A stretch of 64,000 nucleotides of DNA, from the NCBI GenBank assembly GCA_037074705.1, contig JAYJMR010000053.1, positions 103,534 through 167,533 on the forward strand, given 5' to 3'. Below are positions 46,579 through 60,720 of this stretch, piece after piece (position 1 is the first letter of the stretch; each line of letters opens with the position of its first letter). The notes beneath the pieces were generated by a model that saw only the letters and a list, made by a program, of their open reading frames with translations, was not told where the DNA came from and did no database searches. This DNA is from Zhengitettix transpicula (taxonomy: Eukaryota > Arthropoda > Insecta > Orthoptera > Tetrigidae). The position numbers and the translations under genes are program-made.

Positions 46579-46766
46579 TCACAGAAGAGTGTATATATAT
46601 ATACATGTAAAGAAACTTTAGTAGAGAAGAAATTAAAATTATAAAATAATTCGATCCGCGGAATATTAATTTGTAAGTTTTTACTAATGTTCGCTTGCAA
46701 CAGCTATGCTGCGTGCGTGCGGCGGCGAGGAAGACGTTCGTAGATTACAACGGGCAGTCGTGTTTT
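42475..46766. repeat. Poly(T)-linked satellite, array S6 (~19 units)
   Basis: About 19 units. Double-G tracts occur before the units at 44318 and 45672 and a single-G tract before 44772: the same order and spacing, in units from the right end, as in S4. S6 therefore looks like S4 lacking about ten units near its left end. Confidence 0.97.
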
Positions 46767-47364
46767 GCGATGGCCGCCCAAGAGGCGCTCTGCTAGGTGG
46801 AATAAACGTATATTGCATACATTGTTTATAAATGTATATCGAAATCCAGACGTCGGTATTTTACGTCTAAATTATAATAAAACCGAGATAGATTTATGGG
46901 AAAGTGACAGAATTAAAAGAGGCTTTAACGGCAACGAACCCCTGTTTTCAATATAGCTACGCAGTTTCCGTCAACAACGAATATTAATTACACTTCCTTT
47001 GAGCCGAAAGAAATGAGCGGAAAAAGTACGATGTTTTGAATACATATGTATCAGATACATATTCGTAAAAGGCGCGTTATCCTATCGTACTTGCGTGCGT
47101 GCGTGCGGCGGCGACGACGACGTTCGCGAAATACAAAAGATATATAGGGAGCGTGGTCCAGCTGGTGGCCACGGACAACGGCTTCTCCCGGAAAATTACT
47201 TGTACTCGCTGGTGCCCGGTCCTGCCTGCGAGAAGATGATTGCCGAGAGAGGTGAATCCTGTACTGGATGCGAAATCGCAGTTATTTCAAAATTTACCTG
47301 CCTTCCAACTCAATATTTGATACGTCAGAATGTTAAACTTCTTTCTTTGTTTGAATTTCAATAA
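46767..47364. other. U2 downstream flank, period 6
   Basis: 598 bp, same content as the others; candidate 3' box at about 47327-47340. Confidence 0.7.
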
Positions 47365-47553
47365 GGTGGGCCGATCCCGGCGATACTGCAAAGCCGGGCC
47401 AACCCGTGACAGATGTGGAGCAAGCTCCTAACACTCCGTCATTTTCCAAAAATGAGTTTAATATTCTGGTGGTGCGATGCACCACGTATCAGATATTAAG
47501 CTGATAAGAACAGATACTACACTTTGATCTTAGCCAAAAGGCCGAGAAGCGAT
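47365..47553 (-). ncRNA. U2 snRNA: U2 spliceosomal snRNA, intact gene G
   Basis: A second unbroken 189-nt U2 gene, with no difference from 24574-24762 that I could see. The branch-site recognition GUAGUA, Sm-site-like AUUUUUG, stem-loop III and the 3' stem-loop are all present, so it should encode a functional U2 snRNA. The promoter flank and downstream flank have the standard lengths. It lies between a gene split by Utopia copy F and one split by the second Utopia family. Confidence 0.97.
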
Positions 47554-48138
47554 AAAGATTCCTCGATCGGGACGGTCTTTTATTCCGGACACCATTGTAA
47601 TCAACGGGGAGCATTGTTAAATGTTTCTGCGGCAATACGTCGAAACACGCGGTCCCCGCGAAACGCCTGAAATCCTGATCGGAAAGTGAGGTCAACCGTC
47701 GAATGCTTAAATATCGCGGGAAAGGAAACAATTGGCTTCAAAGATAAAAATATTTGAAATGTATCAACAGTTTTATTGTTACAGTACGTCCCCACCTAGC
47801 GGCACTTACCTGCACTCGCTGCAGGGTGATACGTAAATGTAAGAGAAAAAAATTAAATTCCTCACGTAAACACACGAGTTCCGTCAAATTGAGCAAAAAA
47901 GAAATGACGTCGTCTAAGAAACGAATAGACAGTCAGAGTTCGGTGCGAATTAAGTGGAATTGATAACGGTTACAATTTTTCACGTTGACGTTTCCATTGT
48001 TACGCGGTCTTTGTAAACAAAGTTAATATTTGTCTTTAAACAGTACGCGCTCACATGTACGCGACATTTAAAAATTTTCCCCATTTTTTAAATATATATT
48101 TATTTATTTAAATATATATAGAAGTAAAAAAAAATGGT

Positions 48139-48141
<3 letters not shown>
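47554..48141 (-). promoter_or_regulatory. U2 promoter and upstream flank, intact gene G
   Basis: Same sequence as the flank of gene D as far as compared; a proximal element is expected at about 47594-47614. Confidence 0.6.
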
Positions 48142-48179
<38 letters not shown>

Positions 48180-48362
48180 TCACAGAAGAGTGTATATATA
48201 TATACATGTAAAGAAACTTTAGTAGAGAAGAAATTAAAATTATAAAATAATTCGATCCGCGGAATATTAATTTGTAAGTTTTTACTAATGTTCGCTTGCA
48301 ACAGCTATGCTGCGTGCGTGCGGCGGCGAGGAAGACGTTCGTAGATTACAACGGGCAATCGT

Positions 48363-48403
<41 letters not shown>

Positions 48404-48588
48404 TCACAGAAGAGTGTATATATATATATACATGTAAAGAAACTTTAGTAGAGAAGAAATTAAAATTATAAAATAATTCGATCCGCGGAATATTAATTTG
48501 TAAGTTTTTACTAATGTTCGCTTGCAACAGCTATGCTGCGTGCGTGCGGCGGCGAGGAAGACGTTCGTAGATTACAACGGGCAGTCGT

Positions 48589-48628
<40 letters not shown>

Positions 48629-48811
48629 TCACAGAAGAGTGTATATATATATACATGTAAAGAAACTTTAGTAGAGAAGAAATTAAAATTATAAAATAAT
48701 TCGATCCGCGGAATATTAATTTGTAAGTTTTTACTAATGTTCGCTTGCAACAGCTATGCTGCGTGCGTGCGGCGGCGAGGAAGACGTTCGTAGATTACAA
48801 CGGGCAGTCGT

Positions 48812-48851
<40 letters not shown>

Positions 48852-49034
48852 TCACAGAAGAGTGTATATATATATACATGTAAAGAAACTTTAGTAGAGA
48901 AGAAATTAAAATTATAAAATAATTCGATCCGCGGAATATTAATTTGTAAGTTTTTACTAATGTTCGCTTGCAACAGCTATGCTGCGTGCGTGCGGCGGCG
49001 AGGAAGACGTTCGTAGATTACAACGGGCAGTCGT

Positions 49035-49075
<41 letters not shown>

Positions 49076-49472
49076 TCACAGAAGAGTGTATATATATATA
49101 CATGTAAAGAAACTTTAGTAGAGAAGAAATTAAAATTATAAAATAATTCGATCCGCGGAATATTAATTTGTAAGTTTTTACTAATGTTCGCTTGCAACAG
49201 CTATGCTGCGTGCGTGCGGCGGCGAGGAAGACGTTCGTAGATTACAACGGGCAGTCGTGTTTTTTTTTTTTTTTTTTTTTTTTTTTAACTCACAGAAGAG
49301 TGTATATATATATACATGTAAAGAAACTTTAGTAGAGAAGAAATTAAAATTATAAAATAATTCGATCCGCGGAATATTAATTTGTAAGTTTTTACTAATG
49401 TTCGCTTGCAACAGCTATGCTGCGTGCGTGCGGCGGCGAGGAAGACGTTCGTAGATTACAACGGGCAGTCGT

Positions 49473-49513
<41 letters not shown>

Positions 49514-49697
49514 TCACAGAAGAGTGTATATATATATACATGTAAAGAAACTTTAGTAGAGAAGAAATTAAAATTATAAAATAATTCGATCCGCGGAATA
49601 TTAATTTGTAAGTTTTTACTAATGTTCGGCTTGCAACAGCTATGCTGCGTGCGTGCGGCGGCGAGGAAGACGTTCGTAGATTACAACGGGCAGTCGT

Positions 49698-49736
<39 letters not shown>

Positions 49737-49919
49737 TCACAGAAGAGTGTATATATATATACATGTAAAGAAACTTTAGTAGAGAAGAAATTAAAATTAT
49801 AAAATAATTCGATCCGCGGAATATTAATTTGTAAGTTTTTACTAATGTTCGCTTGCAACAGCTATGCTGCGTGCGTGCGGCGGCGAGGAAGACGTTCGTA
49901 GATTACAACGGGCAGTCGT

Positions 49920-49960
<41 letters not shown>

Positions 49961-50143
49961 TCACAGAAGAGTGTATATATATATACATGTAAAGAAACTT
50001 TAGTAGAGAAGAAATTAAAATTATAAAATAATTCGATCCGCGGAATATTAATTTGTAAGTTTTTACTAATGTTCGCTTGCAACAGCTATGCTGCGTGCGT
50101 GCGGCGGCGAGGAAGACGTTCGTAGATTACAACGGGCAGTCGT

Positions 50144-50188
<45 letters not shown>

Positions 50189-50371
50189 TCACAGAAGAGT
50201 GTATATATATATACATGTAAAGAAACTTTAGTAGAGAAGAAATTAAAATTATAAAATAATTCGATCCGCGGAATATTAATTTGTAAGTTTTTACTAATGT
50301 TCGCTTGCAACAGCTATGCTGCGTGCGTGCGGCGGCGAGGAAGACGTTCGTAGATTACAACGGGCAGTCGT

Positions 50372-50415
<44 letters not shown>

Positions 50416-50598
50416 TCACAGAAGAGTGTATATATATATACATGTAAAGAAACTTTAGTAGAGAAGAAATTAAAATTATAAAATAATTCGATCCGCGGAA
50501 TATTAATTTGTAAGTTTTTACTAATGTTCGCTTGCAACAGCTATGCTGCGTGCGTGCGGCGGCGAGGAAGACGTTCGTAGATTACAACGGGCAGTCGT

Positions 50599-50647
<49 letters not shown>

Positions 50648-50830
50648 TCACAGAAGAGTGTATATATATATACATGTAAAGAAACTTTAGTAGAGAAGAA
50701 ATTAAAATTATAAAATAATTCGATCCGCGGAATATTAATTTGTAAGTTTTTACTAATGTTCGCTTGCAACAGCTATGCTGCGTGCGTGCGGCGGCGAGGA
50801 AGACGTTCGTAGATTACAACGGGCAGTCGT

Positions 50831-50879
<49 letters not shown>

Positions 50880-51062
50880 TCACAGAAGAGTGTATATATA
50901 TATACATGTAAAGAAACTTTAGTAGAGAAGAAATTAAAATTATAAAATAATTCGATCCGCGGAATATTAATTTGTAAGTTTTTACTAATGTTCGCTTGCA
51001 ACAGCTATGCTGCGTGCGTGCGGCGGCGAGGAAGACGTTCGTAGATTACAACGGGCAGTCGT

Positions 51063-51106
<44 letters not shown>

Positions 51107-51289
51107 TCACAGAAGAGTGTATATATATATACATGTAAAGAAACTTTAGTAGAGAAGAAATTAAAATTATAAAATAATTCGATCCGCGGAATATTAATTT
51201 GTAAGTTTTTACTAATGTTCGCTTGCAACAGCTATGCTGCGTGCGTGCGGCGGCGAGGAAGACGTTCGTAGATTACAACGGGCAGTCGT

Positions 51290-51332
<43 letters not shown>

Positions 51333-51515
51333 TCACAGAAGAGTGTATATATATATACATGTAAAGAAACTTTAGTAGAGAAGAAATTAAAATTATAAAA
51401 TAATTCGATCCGCGGAATATTAATTTGTAAGTTTTTACTAATGTTCGCTTGCAACAGCTATGCTGCGTGCGTGCGGCGGCGAGGAAGACGTTCGTAGATT
51501 ACAACGGGCAGTCGT

Positions 51516-51563
<48 letters not shown>

Positions 51564-51960
51564 TCACAGAAGAGTGTATATATATATACATGTAAAGAAA
51601 CTTTAGTAGAGAAGAAATTAAAATTATAAAATAATTCGATCCGCGGAATATTAATTTGTAAGTTTTTACTAATGTTCGCTTGCAACAGCTATGCTGCGTG
51701 CGTGCGGCGGCGAGGAAGACGTTCGTAGATTACAACGGGCAGTCGTGTTTTTTTTTTTTTTTTTTTTTTTTTTTAACTCACAGAAGAGTGTATATATATA
51801 TACATGTAAAGAAACTTTAGTAGAGAAGAAATTAAAATTATAAAATAATTCGATCCGCGGAATATTAATTTGTAAGTTTTTACTAATGTTCGCTTGCAAC
51901 AGCTATGCTGCGTGCGTGCGGCGGCGAGGAAGACGTTCGTAGATTACAACGGGCAGTCGT

Positions 51961-52002
<42 letters not shown>

Positions 52003-52190
52003 TCACAGAAGAGTGTATATATATATACATGTAAAGAAACTTTAGTAGAGAAGAAATTAAAATTATAAAATAATTCGATCCGCGGAATATTAATTTGTAA
52101 GTTTTTACTAATGTTCGCTTGCAACAGCTATGCTGCGTGCGTGCGGCGGCGAGGAAGACGTTCGTAGATTACAACGGGCAGTCGTGTTTT

Positions 52191-52228
<38 letters not shown>

Positions 52229-52411
52229 TCACAGAAGAGTGTATATATATATACATGTAAAGAAACTTTAGTAGAGAAGAAATTAAAATTATAAAATAAT
52301 TCGATCCGCGGAATATTAATTTGTAAGTTTTTACTAATGTTCGCTTGCAACAGCTATGCTGCGTGCGTGCGGCGGCGAGGAAGACGTTCGTAGATTACAA
52401 CGGGCAGTCGT

Positions 52412-52454
<43 letters not shown>

Positions 52455-52850
52455 TCACAGAAGAGTGTATATATATATACATGTAAAGAAACTTTAGTAG
52501 AGAAGAAATTAAAATTATAAAATAATTCGATCCGCGGAATATTAATTTGTAAGTTTTTACTAATGTTCGCTTGCAACAGCTATGCTGCGTGCGTGCGGCG
52601 GCGAGGAAGACGTTCGTAGATTACAACGGGCAGTCGTGTTTTTTTTTTTTTTTTTTTTTTTTTTAACTCACAGAAGAGTGTATATATATATACATGTAAA
52701 GAAACTTTAGTAGAGAAGAAATTAAAATTATAAAATAATTCGATCCGCGGAATATTAATTTGTAAGTTTTTACTAATGTTCGCTTGCAACAGCTATGCTG
52801 CGTGCGTGCGGCGGCGAGGAAGACGTTCGTAGATTACAACGGGCAGTCGT

Positions 52851-52889
<39 letters not shown>

Positions 52890-53072
52890 TCACAGAAGAG
52901 TGTATATATATATACATGTAAAGAAACTTTAGTAGAGAAGAAATTAAAATTATAAAATAATTCGATCCGCGGAATATTAATTTGTAAGTTTTTACTAATG
53001 TTCGCTTGCAACAGCTATGCTGCGTGCGTGCGGCGGCGAGGAAGACGTTCGTAGATTACAACGGGCAGTCGT

Positions 53073-53112
<40 letters not shown>

Positions 53113-53295
53113 TCACAGAAGAGTGTATATATATATACATGTAAAGAAACTTTAGTAGAGAAGAAATTAAAATTATAAAGTAATTCGATCCGCGGAATAT
53201 TAATTTGTAAGTTTTTACTAATGTTCGCTTGTAACAGCTATGCTGCGTGCGTGCGGCGGCGAGGAAGACGTTCGTAGATTACAACGGGCAGTCGT

Positions 53296-53341
<46 letters not shown>

Positions 53342-53524
53342 TCACAGAAGAGTGTATATATATATACATGTAAAGAAACTTTAGTAGAGAAGAAATTAAA
53401 ATTATAAAATAATTCGATCCGCGGAATATTAATTTGTAAGTTTTTACTAATGTTCGCTTGCAACAGCTATGCTGCGTGCGTGCGGCGGCGAGGAAGACGT
53501 TCGTAGATTACAACGGGCAGTCGT

Positions 53525-53566
<42 letters not shown>

Positions 53567-53749
53567 TCACAGAAGAGTGTATATATATATACATGTAAAG
53601 AAACTTTAGTAGAGAAGAAATTAAAATTATAAAATAATTCGATCCGCGGAATATTAATTTGTAAGTTTTTACTAATGTTCGCTTGCAACAGCTATGCTGC
53701 GTGCGTGCGGCGGCGAGGAAGACGTTCGTAGATTACAACGGGCAGTCGT

Positions 53750-53793
<44 letters not shown>

Positions 53794-53976
53794 TCACAGA
53801 AGAGTGTATATATATATACATGTAAAGAAACTTTAGTAGAGAAGAAATTAAAATTATAAAATAATTCGATCCGCGGAATATTAATTTGTAAGTTTTTACT
53901 AATGTTCGCTTGCAACAGCTATGCTGCGTGCGTGCGGCGGCGAGGAAGACGTTCGTAGATTACAACGGGCAGTCGT

Positions 53977-54017
<41 letters not shown>

Positions 54018-54200
54018 TCACAGAAGAGTGTATATATATATACATGTAAAGAAACTTTAGTAGAGAAGAAATTAAAATTATAAAATAATTCGATCCGCGG
54101 AATATTAATTTGTAAGTTTTTACTAATGTTCGCTTGCAACAGCTATGCTGCGTGCGTGCGGCGGCGAGGAAGACGTTCGTAGATTACAACGGGCAGTCGT

Positions 54201-54242
<42 letters not shown>

Positions 54243-54425
54243 TCACAGAAGAGTGTATATATATATACATGTAAAGAAACTTTAGTAGAGAAGAAATTAA
54301 AATTATAAAATAATTCGATCCGCGGAATATTAATTTGTAAGTTTTTACTAATGTTCGCTTGCAACAGCTATGCTGCGTGCGTGCGGCGGCGAGGAAGACG
54401 TTCGTAGATTACAACGGGCAGTCGT

Positions 54426-54460
<35 letters not shown>

Positions 54461-54643
54461 TCACAGAAGAGTGTATATATATATACATGTAAAGAAACTT
54501 TAGTAGAGAAGAAATTAAAATTATAAAATAATTCGATCCGCGGAATATTAATTTGTAAGTTTTTACTAATGTTCGCTTGCAACAGCTATGCTGCGTGCGT
54601 GCGGCGGCGAGGAAGACGTTCGTAGATTACAACGGGCAGTCGT

Positions 54644-54685
<42 letters not shown>

Positions 54686-54868
54686 TCACAGAAGAGTGTA
54701 TATATATATACATGTAAAGAAACTTTAGTAGAGAAGAAATTAAAATTATAAAATAATTCGATCCGCGGAATATTAATTTGTAAGTTTTTACTAATGTTCG
54801 CTTGCAACAGCTATGCTGCGTGCGTGCGGCGGCGAGGAAGACGTTCGTAGATTACAACGGGCAGTCGT

Positions 54869-54917
<49 letters not shown>

Positions 54918-55100
54918 TCACAGAAGAGTGTATATATATATACATGTAAAGAAACTTTAGTAGAGAAGAAATTAAAATTATAAAATAATTCGATCCGCGG
55001 AATATTAATTTGTAAGTTTTTACTAATGTTCGCTTGCAACAGCTATGCTGCGTGCGTGCGGCGGCGAGGAAGACGTTCGTAGATTACAACGGGCAGTCGT

Positions 55101-55148
<48 letters not shown>

Positions 55149-55331
55149 TCACAGAAGAGTGTATATATATATACATGTAAAGAAACTTTAGTAGAGAAGA
55201 AATTAAAATTATAAAATAATTCGATCCGCGGAATATTAATTTGTAAGTTTTTACTAATGTTCGCTTGCAACAGCTATGCTGCGTGCGTGCGGCGGCGAGG
55301 AAGACGTTCGTAGATTACAACGGGCAGTCGT

Positions 55332-55375
<44 letters not shown>

Positions 55376-55558
55376 TCACAGAAGAGTGTATATATATATA
55401 CATGTAAAGAAACTTTAGTAGAGAAGAAATTAAAATTATAAAATAATTCGATCCGCGGAATATTAATTTGTAAGTTTTTACTAATGTTCGCTTGCAACAG
55501 CTATGCTGCGTGCGTGCGGCGGCGAGGAAGACGTTCGTAGATTACAACGGGCAGTCGT

Positions 55559-55600
<42 letters not shown>

Positions 55601-55783
55601 TCACAGAAGAGTGTATATATATATACATGTAAAGAAACTTTAGTAGAGAAGAAATTAAAATTATAAAATAATTCGATCCGCGGAATATTAATTTGTAAGT
55701 TTTTACTAATGTTCGCTTGCAACAGCTATGCTGCGTGCGTGCGGCGGCGAGGAAGACGTTCGTAGATTACAACGGGCAGTCGT

Positions 55784-55828
<45 letters not shown>

Positions 55829-56011
55829 TCACAGAAGAGTGTATATATATATACATGTAAAGAAACTTTAGTAGAGAAGAAATTAAAATTATAAAATAAT
55901 TCGATCCGCGGAATATTAATTTGTAAGTTTTTACTAATGTTCGCTTGCAACAGCTATGCTGCGTGCGTGCGGCGGCGAGGAAGACGTTCGTAGATTACAA
56001 CGGGCAGTCGT

Positions 56012-56053
<42 letters not shown>

Positions 56054-56236
56054 TCACAGAAGAGTGTATATATATATACATGTAAAGAAACTTTAGTAGA
56101 GAAGAAATTAAAATTATAAAATAATTCGATCCGCGGAATATTAATTTGTAAGTTTTTACTAATGTTCGCTTGCAACAGCTATGCTGCGTGCGTGCGGCGG
56201 CGAGGAAGACGTTCGTAGATTACAACGGGCAGTCGT

Positions 56237-56281
<45 letters not shown>

Positions 56282-56464
56282 TCACAGAAGAGTGTATATA
56301 TATATACATGTAAAGAAACTTTAGTAGAGAAGAAATTAAAATTATAAAATAATTCGATCCGCGGAATATTAATTTGTAAGTTTTTACTAATGTTCGCTTG
56401 CAACAGCTATGCTGCGTGCGTGCGGCGGCGAGGAAGACGTTCGTAGATTACAACGGGCAGTCGT

Positions 56465-56507
<43 letters not shown>

Positions 56508-56690
56508 TCACAGAAGAGTGTATATATATATACATGTAAAGAAACTTTAGTAGAGAAGAAATTAAAATTATAAAATAATTCGATCCGCGGAATATTAATT
56601 TGTAAGTTTTTACTAATGTTCGCTTGCAACAGCTATGCTGCGTGCGTGCGGCGGCGAGGAAGACGTTCGTAGATTACAACGGGCAGTCGT

Positions 56691-56732
<42 letters not shown>

Positions 56733-56915
56733 TCACAGAAGAGTGTATATATATATACATGTAAAGAAACTTTAGTAGAGAAGAAATTAAAATTATAAAA
56801 TAATTCGATCCGCGGAATATTAATTTGTAAGTTTTTACTAATGTTCGCTTGCAACAGCTATGCTGCGTGCGTGCGGCGGCGAGGAAGACGTTCGTAGATT
56901 ACAACGGGCAGTCGT

Positions 56916-56955
<40 letters not shown>

Positions 56956-57138
56956 TCACAGAAGAGTGTATATATATATACATGTAAAGAAACTTTAGTA
57001 GAGAAGAAATTAAAATTATAAAATAATTCGATCCGCGGAATATTAATTTGTAAGTTTTTACTAATGTTCGCTTGCAACAGCTATGCTGCGTGCGTGCGGC
57101 GGCGAGGAAGACGTTCGTAGATTACAACGGGCAGTCGT

Positions 57139-57182
<44 letters not shown>

Positions 57183-57365
57183 TCACAGAAGAGTGTATAT
57201 ATATATACATGTAAAGAAACTTTAGTAGAGAAGAAATTAAAATTATAAAATAATTCGATCCGCGGAATATTAATTTGTAAGTTTTTACTAATGTTCGCTT
57301 GCAACAGCTATGCTGCGTGCGTGCGGCGGCGAGGAAGACGTTCGTAGATTACAACGGGCAGTCGT

Positions 57366-57407
<42 letters not shown>

Positions 57408-57590
57408 TCACAGAAGAGTGTATATATATATACATGTAAAGAAACTTTAGTAGAGAAGAAATTAAAATTATAAAATAATTCGATCCGCGGAATATTAATT
57501 TGTAAGTTTTTACTAATGTTCGCTTGCAACAGCTATGCTGCGTGCGTGCGGCGGCGAGGAAGACGTTCGTAGATTACAACGGGCAGTCGT

Positions 57591-57634
<44 letters not shown>

Positions 57635-57817
57635 TCACAGAAGAGTGTATATATATATACATGTAAAGAAACTTTAGTAGAGAAGAAATTAAAATTATAA
57701 AATAATTCGATCCGCGGAATATTAATTTGTAAGTTTTTACTAATGTTCGCTTGCAACAGCTATGCTGCGTGCGTGCGGCGGCGAGGAAGACGTTCGTAGA
57801 TTACAACGGGCAGTCGT

Positions 57818-57858
<41 letters not shown>

Positions 57859-58041
57859 TCACAGAAGAGTGTATATATATATACATGTAAAGAAACTTTA
57901 GTAGAGAAGAAATTAAAATTATAAAATAATTCGATCCGCGGAATATTAATTTGTAAGTTTTTACTAATGTTCGCTTGCAACAGCTATGCTGCGTGCGTGC
58001 GGCGGCGAGGAAGACGTTCGTAGATTACAACGGGCAGTCGT

Positions 58042-58087
<46 letters not shown>

Positions 58088-58270
58088 TCACAGAAGAGTG
58101 TATATATATATACATGTAAAGAAACTTTAGTAGAGAAGAAATTAAAATTATAAAATAATTCGATCCGCGGAATATTAATTTGTAAGTTTTTACTAATGTT
58201 CGCTTGCAACAGCTATGCTGCGTGCGTGCGGCGGCGAGGAAGACGTTCGTAGATTACAACGGGCAGTCGT

Positions 58271-58310
<40 letters not shown>

Positions 58311-58493
58311 TCACAGAAGAGTGTATATATATATACATGTAAAGAAACTTTAGTAGAGAAGAAATTAAAATTATAAAATAATTCGATCCGCGGAATATTA
58401 ATTTGTAAGTTTTTACTAATGTTCGCTTGCAACAGCTATGCTGCGTGCGTGCGGCGGCGAGGAAGACGTTCGTAGATTACAACGGGCAGTCGT

Positions 58494-58539
<46 letters not shown>

Positions 58540-58722
58540 TCACAGAAGAGTGTATATATATATACATGTAAAGAAACTTTAGTAGAGAAGAAATTAAAAT
58601 TATAAAATAATTCGATCCGCGGAATATTAATTTGTAAGTTTTTACTAATGTTCGCTTGCAACAGCTATGCTGCGTGCGTGCGGCGGCGAGGAAGACGTTC
58701 GTAGATTACAACGGGCAGTCGT

Positions 58723-58764
<42 letters not shown>

Positions 58765-58947
58765 TCACAGAAGAGTGTATATATATATACATGTAAAGAA
58801 ACTTTAGTAGAGAAGAAATTAAAATTATAAAATAATTCGATCCGCGGAATATTAATTTGTAAGTTTTTACTAATGTTCGCTTGCAACAGCTATGCTGCGT
58901 GCGTGCGGCGGCGAGGAAGACGTTCGTAGATTACAACGGGCAGTCGT

Positions 58948-58993
<46 letters not shown>

Positions 58994-59176
58994 TCACAGA
59001 AGAGTGTGTATATATATACATGTAAAGAAACTTTAGTAGAGAAGAAATTAAAATTATAAAATAATTCGATCCGCGGAATATTAATTTGTAAGTTTTTACT
59101 AATGTTCGCTTGCAACAGCTATGCTGCGTGCGTGCGGCGGCGAGGAAGACGTTCGTAGATTACAACGGGCAGTCGT

Positions 59177-59217
<41 letters not shown>

Positions 59218-59400
59218 TCACAGAAGAGTGTATATATATATACATGTAAAGAAACTTTAGTAGAGAAGAAATTAAAATTATAAAATAATTCGATCCGCGG
59301 AATATTAATTTGTAAGTTTTTACTAATGTTCGCTTGCAACAGCTATGCTGCGTGCGTGCGGCGGCGAGGAAGACGTTCGTAGATTACAACGGGCAGTCGT

Positions 59401-59447
<47 letters not shown>

Positions 59448-59630
59448 TCACAGAAGAGTGTATATATATATACATGTAAAGAAACTTTAGTAGAGAAGAA
59501 ATTAAAATTATAAAATAATTCGATCCGCGGAATATTAATTTGTAAGTTTTTACTAATGTTCGCTTGCAACAGCTATGCTGCGTGCGTGCGGCGGCGAGGA
59601 AGACGTTCGTAGATTACAACGGGCAGTCGT

Positions 59631-59667
<37 letters not shown>

Positions 59668-59855
59668 TCACAGAAGAGTGTATATATATATACATGTAAA
59701 GAAACTTTAGTAGAGAAGAAATTAAAATTATAAAATAATTCGATCCGCGGAATATTAATTTGTAAGTTTTTACTAATGTTCGCTTGCAACAGCTATGCTG
59801 CGTGCGTGCGGCGGCGAGGAAGACGTTCGTAGATTACAACGGGCAGTCGTGTTTT
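48142..59855. repeat. Poly(T)-linked satellite, array S7 (~52 units)
   Basis: The longest array, 11.7 kb and about 52 units. Private variants: CAATCGTG in the first unit (48357), an extra G in GTTCGGCTTG (49629), AAAGTAATTC (53180) and GTGTGTATA (59005). One single-G T tract (near 52190) is present, but no double-G tract was seen, unlike S1, S2, S4 and S6. Confidence 0.97.
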
Positions 59856-60453
59856 GCGATGGCCGCCCAAGAGGCGCTCTGCTAGGTGGAATAAACGTAT
59901 ATTGCATACATTGTTTATAAATGTATATCGAAATCCAGACGTCGGTATTTTACGTCTAAATTATAATAAAACCGAGATAGATTTATGGGAAAGTGACAGA
60001 ATTAAAAGAGGCTTTAACGGCAACGAACCCCTGTTTTCAATATAGCTACGCAGTTTCCGTCAACAACGAATATTAATTACACTTCCTTTGAGCCGAAAGA
60101 AATGAGCGGAAAAAGTACGATGTTTTGAATACATATGTATCAGATACATATTCGTAAAAGGCGCGTTATCCTATCGTACTTGCGTGCGTGCGTGCGGCGG
60201 CGACGACGACGTTCGCGAAATACAAAAGATATATAGGGAGCGTGGTCCAGCTGGTGGCCACGGACAACGGCTTCTCCCGGAAAATTACTTGTACTCGCTG
60301 GTGCCCGGTCCTGCCTGCGAGAAGATGATTGCCGAGAGAGGTGAATCCTGTACTGGATGCGAAATCGCAGTTATTTCAAAATTTACCTGCCTTCCAACTC
60401 AATATTTGATACGTCAGAATGTTAAACTTCTTTCTTTGTTTGAATTTCAATAA
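59856..60453. other. U2 downstream flank, period 7
   Basis: 598 bp, same content as the others. Confidence 0.7.
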
Positions 60454-60604
60454 GGTGGGCCGATCCCGGCGATACTGCAAAGCCGGGCCAACCCGTGACA
60501 GATGTGGAGCAAGCTCCTAACACTCCGTCATTTTCCAAAAATGAGTTTAATATTCTGGTGGTGCGATGCACCACGTATCAGATATTAAGCTGATAAGAAC
60601 AGAT
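60454..60604 (-). pseudogene. U2 snRNA 3' fragment (nt 39-189), gene H
   Basis: Cut within two bases of the site used by the first family; the partner 5' fragment lies beyond the window. Confidence 0.95.
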
Positions 60605-60720
60605 TCAACGGATTATAGCTAGTGGTTATCTTAACAATTAAAACTATCAAACAGTATTTCTTAAAAACTTATCAAAAAACTCCATGGTTAAAATCCGATA
60701 TTTAAAAACTTAGTCCACGA

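Noticed and set aside
3320..59855. Many 60-83-residue frames with runs of lysine (minus) or phenylalanine (plus) in the satellites
   Set aside because: They are translations of the T tract and its repeat core, recur with every unit, and change with tract length.
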